NCBI GenBank assembly: GCA_019751875.1
Contig: JAIEMV010000014.1
Location: 29,954-93,953 of the forward strand
Source of the DNA: Hyphomicrobium sp.
Lineage (GTDB): Bacteria > Pseudomonadota > Alphaproteobacteria > Rhizobiales > Hyphomicrobiaceae
Length of the DNA stretch: 64,000 nucleotides
Direction of reading: 5' to 3'
Below are positions 55,767 through 64,000 of the stretch, in pieces. A program made the position numbers and the translations under genes. The first letter of the stretch is position 1, and each line of letters opens with the position of its first letter. The notes under the pieces are model-generated. The model was not told where the DNA came from. It saw only the letters and a program-made list of their open reading frames with translations, and ran no database searches.

Positions 55767-56744
55767 TCACCCCCACAGCGCACGATCCGGCGGTTCGATG
55801 ATGCCGTCGCGAATGACGATGCCCGGCACACGATCCTCGGCCAGCAACAGCGGGCCATCGAGATCGACCCAACGCGCATATTGCGCCACGAGCATCTGAG
55901 GCGCGATGCCAAGCGAGGTGGAAACCATCGACCCAGCCATGATGTCGAGACCGGCTGCACGCGCTGCGTCCGCCATGGCGAGGGCTTCCGTCAGTCCGCC
56001 TGCCTTGTCGAGCTTGATGTTGACGGCATCGTAGCGATCAACGAGCGCGGTGATGTCGGAGGCGACATGCGCGCTCTCGTCGGCGCAAACGGGCACCGGC
56101 CGGTCCCGCGTGCCCAAAGCGCCGTCGGCGTTCGCGGGCAGCGGTTGCTCGATGGTTTCGAAACCGCACTCCGCCGCGACCTGGAGGAGGGGGTCGAGTA
56201 GATCCACCGTCCAGGCTTCGTTCGCGTCGCCGACGAGACGTGCGTCGGGGCGAGCGGCACGCACGGCCCGCATGCGGACATCGTCACCGGCGCCGCCGAG
56301 CTTCAATTTGAGCAGGTGCAGATTGGGCACCCCCCGCGCGGCGTCCGCCATAGCCTCGGGTGAGCCGAGGCTTAGCGTGAAACAGGTCTCGCGCGCTCCG
56401 GGCTCAGGCCGTCGCAAGAGAACCGACACGGGCACGCCGGCGAGCTTAGCTTCCAGATCGAACAAGGCACAGTCGAGCGCATTGCGCGCCGCCCCGGGCG
56501 GCAGGACGCGCAGCAGATCCCCGTGCGACTGAGGCGCACCGGCGCTTTCGATTGCGGCGGCCGTCGCTTCCGGCGTCTCCCCGTAGCGCGCGTACGGCAC
56601 GCATTCCCCGCGGCCTTCGACACCGCCCTGTGCGAGCGTCACGGTGACAACGCGAGCTTCCGTTTTGGCACCGCGTGCAATGACGAACGGCTGGGCGAGC
56701 GGCCAGGATTCGATCGTAACGCGAAGCGTGCGCTGAGAAATCAT
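55767..56744 (-). CDS. Dipeptide (L-Ala-D/L-Glu-type) epimerase
   Basis: The 325-residue enolase-superfamily enzyme has the Lys pair in LLKLKLGG (K-x-K), metal ligands in VGDANEAW, IEQPLP and VCADESAH, and the second catalytic Lys in VNIKLDKAGG. This arrangement is that of dipeptide epimerases, which act on L-Ala-D-Glu from peptidoglycan turnover. Specificity cannot be fixed from sequence alone. The stop is close to the convergent MFS gene and the start is near the large coiled-coil gene. Confidence 0.9.
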   Translation of the reverse strand: MISQRTLRVTIESWPLAQPFVIARGAKTEARVVTVTLAQGGVEGRGECVPYARYGETPEATAAAIESAGAPQSHGDLLRVLPPGAARNALDCALFDLEAKLAGVPVSVLLRRPEPGARETCFTLSLGSPEAMADAARGVPNLHLLKLKLGGAGDDVRMRAVRAARPDARLVGDANEAWTVDLLDPLLQVAAECGFETIEQPLPANADGALGTRDRPVPVCADESAHVASDITALVDRYDAVNIKLDKAGGLTEALAMADAARAAGLDIMAGSMVSTSLGIAPQMLVAQYARWVDLDGPLLLAEDRVPGIVIRDGIIEPPDRALWG

Positions 56745-56772
56745 TTGAAGGATCCGCTGACAGGACCAGCGA

Positions 56773-59559
56773 TCAGGTCAACCGGCCGGTAGCGTGAGCA
56801 AGGAACAGGTAAACGCGGCCGGAATCCGACAGGAGATGGCCTTGTGCCGTCCGGCCGGAGGGATCGCGTGCATCGAGTTCGCGCCTGATCCGCTCGAAGT
56901 CCTCGAGATAGCGCTGGAGCGTGGATTGCAGACCGGGATCCGAAGGCAGCCGTCGCGTAATCTCGTCGAAGGCCTGTCGCCCTTCGGCCGAGTACAGTCC
57001 GCGCGAGAGAACATTGCGGTGACCGGCATTGATGCGTGACCAGAGCGCCGACGTGGTCGCCTGATCGAGTGCGCGGGACACGACATCGATGTCGAGGCGG
57101 AACGCCGCCGGCTGAGGAGCGGTGGCGCCCGGTGGCTGCTGGGGTCGAGCCGCTTGCTCCTCATCGCGCGAGGCACGCGCGAGGAGATCCCCGAGCGACC
57201 AGCCTTCGCGGCTGCTATCGGCCGGAACCGGACGCGCCAGTTGTGACAGCGCGGCAGACGGGGCCGGTTGTGTCGAATAGGGAGCCGCTGACGGCTTGAC
57301 CGACGCCGATGGCGGGGGCAGGGCGGCGGGCGGGGCAGGCGGCGCCGAAGCACCGACGGGACGGGTGACATCGCGCGCTTGCATCGTGCGCTGGGTGAGG
57401 CTGGCGAGCGTGTCGAGCGCCTTCAACTGATCGGACAGGGCTCGTCGCATCTGATCGGCGTTGTCGCGGGTGGCCAGCGGCAACTGGTCGAGTTGGTCTT
57501 TGAGGCGAGCCTGCTCCGCGGCGATCTCCGCCGCCGTTCGGGCCGCCCGCTGGCGCACTTCGTCGGCCGTCTGGTCGACGCGCGACGACAAGCTGTCGAG
57601 ATCACGCGTGACACTCGAGGAGACCGAGGCAAAGCGATTGCGCAACTCGTCGAGCCGGCGCGCACTCTCCACATCCGTTTCCGACTTCAGTCGCTCCAAA
57701 TCGGCGAGTGCATTGCGGCGCGTCGCCTCCGCCTGCAACCGGATCTCCTCGGCCGCCGTGCGCGCCTTGATTTCAGCATCCGAAAGCGAGCCCTCGATGG
57801 TCGAAGAATAACCCTGCACGAACCTGCCGAATTCTTCTGCCTTCCCCGACAGGTTCTCAAGCGTCTGTGACAGCGCCGCGTGTCGCGCTTGCAGCGTCGA
57901 GTCGATTTTGTAGTTGACCGTTTCCAGAGCGTTGGCCGCACGCATGATGGTCTGGCCCTGGTTCTCGAACCGGTTCGTGACGGAGTTGATCTGACCCAGC
58001 AGATTTTCCGAAACCGAGCGCAGCATCTCCGACTGACCGGCAAGACCTTCGATGGCCTTGAGCGACTGGCGCGTGATGTTTTCCGACGAGCGGCGCACCG
58101 CGCTGATGCCGGCAACGAGCTGCTCGTCGAGATCGTGCGTCTGGCGCTGGATCGTTTCGCTGAAGATACGGGCATGGTTATCGAGCGCAGAGGTGAGGGC
58201 CTGCGAGCGCTCGGTCACGGCGTAGTCGATCGCCTGCGTCGAGCGTTGGATCGACTGATCGAACAGCGTCAGGCGCTCACTGAATGCATTATCCAGCGCC
58301 CGCGTGCGTTCGATGAGCTGAGTATCGAGGATTTGCGCGCGGTTAGCGAGCGAACTGTCCAGCGCCCGCGCATACTCCTCGAAAACGGCTTGCAGGTTCT
58401 GCGTCCGTCCGTCGAGCGAGGTATTCAGGTTTTCCAGGTACTCGTGGAAGGCATTCTGGATCGTCTCGGTCCGCGCGCTCAGCGCATCGGCGAGCGCTGA
58501 TGTATAGCCGACGAGGACCGTCTGCATATCTTCGGTGCGCTGGCTGAGCGTCGTCTCCAGTCGGTCTGCGCTGGCCCCGACAGCCGTTTCCAGCGACGTC
58601 AGGTTCTCACCCGCACTCTGAATGATGGTCGCGAGCTTGATCTGCTGGTTGGAAAGCCGGTCGATGAGTTGCGGAATTTCAGTCCCGAGCGACCGCAGCG
58701 TATCGGTGACGCGCTCAGACGTGCCGAGCAGCGCACCCCGCTCTCCCGACAACTCCTGAATAAGTCCGCGGATCTTGCGTTCGTTCTCTTCGTACGAGCG
58801 CTCGAGCGCGGCGACTTCGTTGTGCACCAGCGCTTCGAGTTCGCCGGCACGTCCCAGTGCCCGCGACACGGCATCGTTCATGAACGAAACCTGCCGCCGC
58901 ACGGCCTGACCGAGCGAAGCGATCGACTGTTCGGCCATGCGATCGGGCTCGGCGAGCCGGATCGCCACCTCGGTCATGGTGGAGGAGCGCAAGCGTAACT
59001 CTTCCGCCCGCCAGGCGAGCAGCGCCAGGAACCACATGACGGCGATCGGAACGATGAGAGCCGCAAGGAACAGGAACGTGGCCGGATCAGCAAGAATGGC
59101 GCCGAAACCGAGACCCTCGCCGGCCTTGGCGGAAAACACCATCCAGCCGAAGGCGGCGGTAATCGCGGCCCACGCGCCGCTTGCAATCATCGCATAGCGG
59201 AAGGGCGCTCCGTCTGGCTTCTGGTCGAGCGCGTAGATCAGCCCCCCGATCGAGGGCACGTCGTCGTTTGCTGCGACCTGACCACGCGACGGTCCAGCCG
59301 GACGGCGGCGGGCGGCGCGGCGGGGCGACGGTTCGGCCTCACCGTCCTTCGTTGGGGCTGAAGACGGGGGGCCGGATGGCGCGGCGGCTTTCGACTTGCG
59401 GGTCTTGCTTTCGGTTTTGGGCAGCGGCGGGGGCAGGGAAGACGGGGCGCCGACGGAAAGTGACAACTCCGGCTCTGAGGAGCCGGGATCGTCCGGCGTC
59501 AGCGGAGGTGGCAGCGGCATGCCCGGCGGCACTCGCGATGCTGGATGATCCTGAGCCAT
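56773..59559 (-). CDS. Large membrane-anchored coiled-coil protein, apolipoprotein-like
   Basis: The 928-residue protein has a Pro-rich N terminus (1-95), two membrane spans (about 122-143 and 161-183), then about 550 residues of helical repeats whose composition resembles apolipoprotein A/E-type domains, a Pro-rich linker (735-800) and a conserved C-terminal domain (830-928). The central region repeats S-x-x-T-I-Q-type heptads such as ARTETIQNAFHEYLENLN and ANRAQILDTQLIERTRALD. The architecture resembles growth-pole ring proteins described in Agrobacterium, although those are about twice as long. A role in polar growth is inferred. The Hpt gene lies upstream on the opposite strand. Confidence 0.75.
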   Translation of the reverse strand: MAQDHPASRVPPGMPLPPPLTPDDPGSSEPELSLSVGAPSSLPPPLPKTESKTRKSKAAAPSGPPSSAPTKDGEAEPSPRRAARRRPAGPSRGQVAANDDVPSIGGLIYALDQKPDGAPFRYAMIASGAWAAITAAFGWMVFSAKAGEGLGFGAILADPATFLFLAALIVPIAVMWFLALLAWRAEELRLRSSTMTEVAIRLAEPDRMAEQSIASLGQAVRRQVSFMNDAVSRALGRAGELEALVHNEVAALERSYEENERKIRGLIQELSGERGALLGTSERVTDTLRSLGTEIPQLIDRLSNQQIKLATIIQSAGENLTSLETAVGASADRLETTLSQRTEDMQTVLVGYTSALADALSARTETIQNAFHEYLENLNTSLDGRTQNLQAVFEEYARALDSSLANRAQILDTQLIERTRALDNAFSERLTLFDQSIQRSTQAIDYAVTERSQALTSALDNHARIFSETIQRQTHDLDEQLVAGISAVRRSSENITRQSLKAIEGLAGQSEMLRSVSENLLGQINSVTNRFENQGQTIMRAANALETVNYKIDSTLQARHAALSQTLENLSGKAEEFGRFVQGYSSTIEGSLSDAEIKARTAAEEIRLQAEATRRNALADLERLKSETDVESARRLDELRNRFASVSSSVTRDLDSLSSRVDQTADEVRQRAARTAAEIAAEQARLKDQLDQLPLATRDNADQMRRALSDQLKALDTLASLTQRTMQARDVTRPVGASAPPAPPAALPPPSASVKPSAAPYSTQPAPSAALSQLARPVPADSSREGWSLGDLLARASRDEEQAARPQQPPGATAPQPAAFRLDIDVVSRALDQATTSALWSRINAGHRNVLSRGLYSAEGRQAFDEITRRLPSDPGLQSTLQRYLEDFERIRRELDARDPSGRTAQGHLLSDSGRVYLFLAHATGRLT

Positions 59560-59860
59560 CGTATTGCTGATCCCCGCGCGCCCGCCCGGCGCTGCCCCGC
59601 CTGCAGAGATAGCCCAATTCGATGTGCGGCCTCAAATACCAATTGCCGCTACGCACCGATCAATTCGACGCTCCGGCCCGAGCACCACCGGCCCGGACAG
59701 CTGTTTATGGGCACAAAAGACGATCCGTGCCGGCTTGTGACGGCGGAACAATGTTTATTCACCGTTGGAGCAATCAGCCCTAAGTGTTTACATCTGTTTA
59801 CGGACCCAATGTCATCCTGCAGCTGTTGACCGCCAAGCGGCGGGTACGGAGCAGCGCGTC
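59560..59860. other. Divergent intergenic region, coiled-coil and Hpt genes
   Basis: About 300 bases between the divergent starts. Mixed GC content falls near 59745-59810 (TGTTTATTCACC, TTTACATCTGTTTAC), as expected for promoters. No EcfG or LexA box, tRNA or strong palindrome is seen. The short plus-strand frame upstream of the Hpt start lacks a ribosome binding site. Confidence 0.5.
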
Positions 59861-60253
59861 ATGTTCGAAAACGGCGAAGTGCGAAGATGCGACGTGCCGG
59901 TCGGCGGGAATACCGACCGCGCGTCGCCATATCCGATCGACCATGACCATTTGCGTCGTTATGCCATGGGGGATAGGCAACTCGAACTCGAAGTCCTGCA
60001 CCTTTTCGCCGGTGAACTGCCGAAGACCATCAGAGCGTTGCGCGACGCACGCACAGACATGGATTGGAAGGTCGCCGCCCACACACTGAAGGGATCGGCT
60101 CGGGCCGTGGGAGCCTGGAGGGTCGCCGCCGCTGCAGTCGCTGCAGAGAAAAGCCCGCAGATCGTGTACGATATGGTTGGTAAGGCGGAATCGCTAACCG
60201 CCTGTGAAACGGCGGCAACTCTCGCAATTGCCTACATCCGGGGGCTCACCTGA
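59861..60253 (+). CDS. Hpt-domain phosphotransfer protein
   Basis: The 130-residue protein is one histidine phosphotransfer domain. The phosphoacceptor His is in the motif AAHTLKGSARAVGA. Hpt proteins relay phosphate between sensor hybrid kinases and response regulators; no kinase or regulator gene is adjacent. It is divergent from the coiled-coil gene, a pairing worth checking for a polarity circuit. The start at MFENGEVRR is the first ATG of a domain-length product. Confidence 0.9.
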   Translation: MFENGEVRRCDVPVGGNTDRASPYPIDHDHLRRYAMGDRQLELEVLHLFAGELPKTIRALRDARTDMDWKVAAHTLKGSARAVGAWRVAAAAVAAEKSPQIVYDMVGKAESLTACETAATLAIAYIRGLT

Positions 60254-60466
60254 TCCCACGGCGTCGAGGCCGACGCGACCAGAAGACGACAGCTGGTGCT
60301 CTGCCGAACAGCCTTGAATTCACATCGGGCGGCGTCTAAGGCCATGCGGCGATCCTGAACGGGTCGCACGCGAGAAGCGTTGCATGACGACACTGGGCGA
60401 CCCTGGGCGACCCTGGACATCCATGGGCACTTCAGGAAAGCCCACTTGCATTTCATCAGAGGCGAG

Positions 60467-60787
60467 ATGGTCAAGATCACGTTCATCCAGCCCGACGGTA
60501 CGGCCCAAACCGTGACCGCGGAAGAGGGGCTTACTGTCATGGAAGCTGCCAAGATGGCCGACGTTCCAGGCATAGAGGCGGAGTGCGGCGGCGCCTGCGC
60601 ATGCGCCACGTGTCACGTGTACGTTGACCCCTCCTGGCGGGAGAAAGCGGGCGCGCCCTCTGATATGGAAGAAGACATGCTCGACTTCGCGTTCGACGTG
60701 CGAGAGGAGAGCCGCCTGTCCTGCCAAATCAAAGTGACATCCGCGCTCGACGGCCTTGTGCTGCGTGTGCCCGCAAAGCAGTTTTGA
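60467..60787 (+). CDS. Adrenodoxin-type [2Fe-2S] ferredoxin
   Basis: The 106-residue protein coordinates one [2Fe-2S] cluster through Cys40-X5-Cys46-X2-Cys49 and Cys86, the adrenodoxin/putidaredoxin spacing. These ferredoxins feed iron-sulfur cluster assembly or cytochrome P450s. AGAGGCGAG precedes the ATG. It lies 42 bases before the ferredoxin reductase gene, its probable electron donor. Confidence 0.95.
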   Translation: MVKITFIQPDGTAQTVTAEEGLTVMEAAKMADVPGIEAECGGACACATCHVYVDPSWREKAGAPSDMEEDMLDFAFDVREESRLSCQIKVTSALDGLVLRVPAKQF

Positions 60788-60820
60788 CGAGGGCCTATAC
60801 CGCCCTTAGGTGAAGGATAA

Positions 60821-61879
<1,059 letters not shown>

Positions 61880-62012
61880 CACCCGCACGATCGTTGATCA
61901 GAAGCACTGCGCCAGCAAGCGTTGCCATATGACGGCATGCGGCCATCGGAAGGAGGGTGTGGAAGACGCAAGCCGCCGCCCTCAACCGCTGCAGATCGGC
62001 CGATGAATGAAT

Positions 62013-62555
62013 TCAGCCGCCGACAGCTTCGTTTTGCTTCTCCCACCAGTTGTCGGAACCGAACGACGGTCCTTTGTCCTGCGCGCCGCCCCAGTTCGAG
62101 AACCAACCCGGTTGTTCCGGCTGCTTCTTGACGACAGCCGGTGCGTAATCCCCGGCAAGATGACGGGTGAGATTCGTCTTGATCTCGGCGGTCTTGTCGG
62201 GCGAGCAGTAATTGGCTTGCCCGGCCACGGCTTTCGCGACCCCGTTGTAGGCCGTGTCGTAGACCTTCTCGATCCTTGGAATATCCGTCGGTGCAACGGT
62301 TGCCGCCTCGTTGGCGAGGAAGTTGGTGCGCAGTTTGACGGGATCGAAGTTATAGCCGCACTTTACGGCGCGCGCGGCCGTGGAGCCGACTTGGAATGCC
62401 CGCGAGGTCGGGTCACCAGTTGGAGCTGCCGATGGGAGAGCCGCCGTCGCACTGGCCTGACCCTCGCCCAACAGGGCGCCGGTTGAAACCCCCGACGAAC
62501 TGGAGCAGCCGCCTAAAGCGAGCGCGCTCAACACGATCAAAAGTCGCCCAGACAT
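62013..62555 (-). CDS. Conserved lipoprotein, function unknown
   Basis: The 180-residue protein has a lipobox LALGGC after a short hydrophobic signal. The mature part contains two cysteines (VKCGYNFDPVKLR and ANYCSPDKTAE) and a Trp-rich tail (GWFSNWGG, DNWWEKQNEAVGG). The start is set at MSGRLLIVLSALALGG after GGGA; the open frame upstream is not coding. I recognise no named family. Confidence 0.75.
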   Translation of the reverse strand: MSGRLLIVLSALALGGCSSSSGVSTGALLGEGQASATAALPSAAPTGDPTSRAFQVGSTAARAVKCGYNFDPVKLRTNFLANEAATVAPTDIPRIEKVYDTAYNGVAKAVAGQANYCSPDKTAEIKTNLTRHLAGDYAPAVVKKQPEQPGWFSNWGGAQDKGPSFGSDNWWEKQNEAVGG

Positions 62556-62656
62556 GTTCCCAAGCCCCGAATCCCTAGCTCGACCCCGGTATTGGAGCCG
62601 ATCTCCCCCCAACGTCAATCGCACGCCCGCATTGCGGCGGGGAGAAGGCAAAAACC

Positions 62657-63832
62657 TTAACGCAGCAGTGACCGGATTGCTTGATCGAGTCCTTCGAGGG
62701 TGAGCGGATACATCCGTCCCTCCATCAACTTCTGCATGATACCTATCGACGGTGTCCAACTCCAATGCTGTTCGGGGATCGGATTGAGCCACACCGCATG
62801 CGGATAGGTCGCCAGAGCCCGCGAGATCCAGATGTGGCCCGCCTCCTCGTTCATGTGCTCCACCGACCCACCCGGCTGCGTGATCTCATACGGGCTCATC
62901 GAGGCATCGCCGACGAAGATGATCTTATAATCCGACGGATAGGTGTGCAGAACGTCCCACGTCGGGATCGTCTCCGTCCACCGCCGGGCGTTGTCCCGCC
63001 ACACGCGCTCGTAGAGGCAATTGTGGAAGTAATAATACTCGAGGTGCTTGAACTCGGTCCGCGCCGCCGAGAACAGCTCTTCGACGCCCTTGATGTGCCA
63101 GTCCATCGACCCGCCGACATCGAAGAACATCAGAACCTTCACGGCGTTGCGCCGCTCTGGCCGCATGTGAATGTCGAGATGACCCTTCTCGGCGGTGCCG
63201 CGAATGGTGCCGGCAAGGTCGAACTCGTCCGCCGCCCCGGTGCGCGCGAACTGGCGCAGCCGTCGCAGTGCGACCTTGATATTGCGCGTGCCAAGCTCGA
63301 CATCGCCCGCGAGATCCCTGAACTCGCGCTTGTCCCAGACCTTGATCGCGCGGCGGTGCCGGCTCTCGTGCTGCCCGATGCGGATTCCAGCGGGATTATA
63401 GCCATAGGCTCCGAACGGTGACGTGCCGCCCGTGCCGATCCACTTGTTGCCGCCCTGGTGGCGTTCCTTCTGCTCCCGGAGACGCTCGCGAAGCGTCTCC
63501 ATGATCTTCTCCCAGCCGCCGAGCTCGTCAATCTTGGCCTTCTCCTCGTCGGTCAGATAGAGCGCCGCGACCGCCCGCAACCATTCGTCGGGGATATCGG
63601 CCTCGATTGCGTCGCTCATCAGGTCGAGGCCCTTGAAGACGTGGCCAAACACCTGATCGAAGCGATCGAAATGCCGCTCGTCCTTGATGAGTGTCAGCCG
63701 CGCCAGATAATAGAAATCCTCAACCTTGCCATTGGCGCAGCCGGCCTCCATGGCCTCGAGCAGCGCCAGGTACTCCTTCACGGAGATAGGCAGCTTGCCG
63801 GAACGCAACTCGGAGAAAAACCTTGTCAGCAT
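62657..63832 (-). CDS. CoxE-like VWA-domain protein
   Basis: The 391-residue protein is a von Willebrand factor A domain protein of the CoxE group. The metal-adhesion site reads MFFDVGGSMD, where the standard D-x-S-x-S is D-x-G-x-S; the later IIFVGDASMSPYEI provides the Asp. An N-terminal helical region precedes it. CoxE-type proteins work with MoxR AAA ATPases in metalloenzyme activation, but none is in the window. It starts at 63832. Confidence 0.88.
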   Translation of the reverse strand: MLTRFFSELRSGKLPISVKEYLALLEAMEAGCANGKVEDFYYLARLTLIKDERHFDRFDQVFGHVFKGLDLMSDAIEADIPDEWLRAVAALYLTDEEKAKIDELGGWEKIMETLRERLREQKERHQGGNKWIGTGGTSPFGAYGYNPAGIRIGQHESRHRRAIKVWDKREFRDLAGDVELGTRNIKVALRRLRQFARTGAADEFDLAGTIRGTAEKGHLDIHMRPERRNAVKVLMFFDVGGSMDWHIKGVEELFSAARTEFKHLEYYYFHNCLYERVWRDNARRWTETIPTWDVLHTYPSDYKIIFVGDASMSPYEITQPGGSVEHMNEEAGHIWISRALATYPHAVWLNPIPEQHWSWTPSIGIMQKLMEGRMYPLTLEGLDQAIRSLLR

Positions 63833-63912
63833 GGCGCGATTGTAGAAACCGCAGCACTGGCTGAGAAGGGTTTTGCGGCTCCTGAGGCAAGATAACCGGC
63901 TCCAAACAGGAA

Positions 63913-63940
63913 GAAGGTCGCCCGACGCCGGGCGGCCTTC
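63913..63940 (-). terminator. Rho-independent terminator
   Basis: On the minus strand GAAGG-CCGCCCGG pairs with CCGGGCG-ACCTTC around a short loop, followed by TTCCTGTTT. It lies 24 bases after the stop of the beta-barrel gene and ends its transcript. Confidence 0.85.
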
Positions 63941-63963
63941 AACCAGATGGGAGATCTGTCAGA

Positions 63964-64000
63964 TTAGAAGTTGATCAGACCACCGATGCCAACATAGTCA
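63964..64000 (-). CDS. C-terminal end of an outer-membrane beta-barrel protein (partial)
   Basis: Only the last 11 residues (DYVGIGGLINF) and the stop are inside the window. The alternating residues and terminal Phe are the signature of outer-membrane barrel proteins recognised by BamA. The gene continues beyond the right edge. Confidence 0.6.
   Translation of the reverse strand, partial: DYVGIGGLINF

Noticed and set aside
59750..59777. EcfG-like promoter before the Hpt gene
   Set aside because: GGAAC and CGTT are both present but only 13 bases apart, too short for the 16-17 base spacing.
60363..60384. EcfG-like promoter before the ferredoxin gene
   Set aside because: TGAAC rather than GGAAC at the -35 position with a 17-base spacing to CGTT; one key base is wrong, so not counted.

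Overview
The window looks like the chromosome of an alphaproteobacterium of the order Hyphomicrobiales, most likely near Hyphomicrobiaceae. This placement is inferred from gene content: gltA-gltX-comEC-lexA synteny, an enolase/FtsB/PdhA neighbourhood, a RpoE-ChrR sigma/anti-sigma pair, EcfG-type stress promoters, an alphaproteobacterial SOS box and a large polar-type coiled-coil protein. The DNA is GC-rich with dense coding. Most of it is core chromosome. There is no rRNA, CRISPR array, complete prophage or insertion sequence, and there is one tRNA (Val-CAC).

Layout. 0-4.4 kb: a partial small gene, an HWE/HisKA_2 sensor kinase, an AHSA1 protein and thrS. 4.48-6.18 kb: an AT-richer two-gene insert (membrane-anchored ParA-like ATPase plus a small basic protein). 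6.2-13.3 kb: carbonic anhydrase, a CcdA/thioredoxin pair, dps, a DCC protein, an EamA transporter, two small hypotheticals, a Gly-Gly-Glu repeat exported protein beside a PiuC-type dioxygenase, and an LprI-like protein. 13.5-18.1 kb: a ParB-like nuclease and a queuosine block (queF, queD, queE, yhhQ-type transporter, queC). 18.3-24.3 kb: eno, a universal stress protein, ftsB, a degenerate PdhA-like protein, two paralogous lipoproteins and a RatA/Coq10 protein. 24.5-28.5 kb: an ornithine-decarboxylase-type enzyme, then a ModE-like regulator facing modABC. 28.6-34.8 kb: rmlA, a DUF992 protein, tRNA-Val, a TusA-like protein, an RND transporter and small exported proteins. 35-42.3 kb: gltA, gltX, comEC, lexA, kdsA. 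42.4-46.7 kb: chrR-rpoE, a Kef-type antiporter and a fasciclin protein. 46.9-52.7 kb: tkt, pgk, gph, ccdA, thiD. 53-64 kb: a FadL-like porin, an MFS transporter, a dipeptide epimerase, a 928-residue coiled-coil membrane protein, an Hpt protein, a [2Fe-2S] ferredoxin with its NADP reductase, a lipoprotein, a CoxE-like VWA protein and the end of a beta-barrel protein.

The most unusual feature is a family of bipartite hairpins in four intergenic arrays (22.9, 24.3, 34.9 and 48.9 kb). Every complete unit has an outer stem, a five-base GCCGG-type bulge opposite a single T, and an inner stem. The bulge is conserved, while both stems change between arrays with compensating substitutions. Three arrays have regular unit spacing (48, 87 and 56 bases) and the fourth is partly decayed. 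Two of the four regions lie where operons that are contiguous in many alphaproteobacteria have lost genes: pdhB-pdhC-lpd-lipA between the PdhA remnant and ratA, and gap between tkt and pgk.

Regulation that can be read from sequence includes two EcfG-type promoters (dps and a proline-rich 84-residue protein), an autoregulatory RpoE-ChrR promoter, a LexA box on lexA, a cobalamin-riboswitch-like leader on the ModE-like gene and a possible speF-type leader on the decarboxylase gene.
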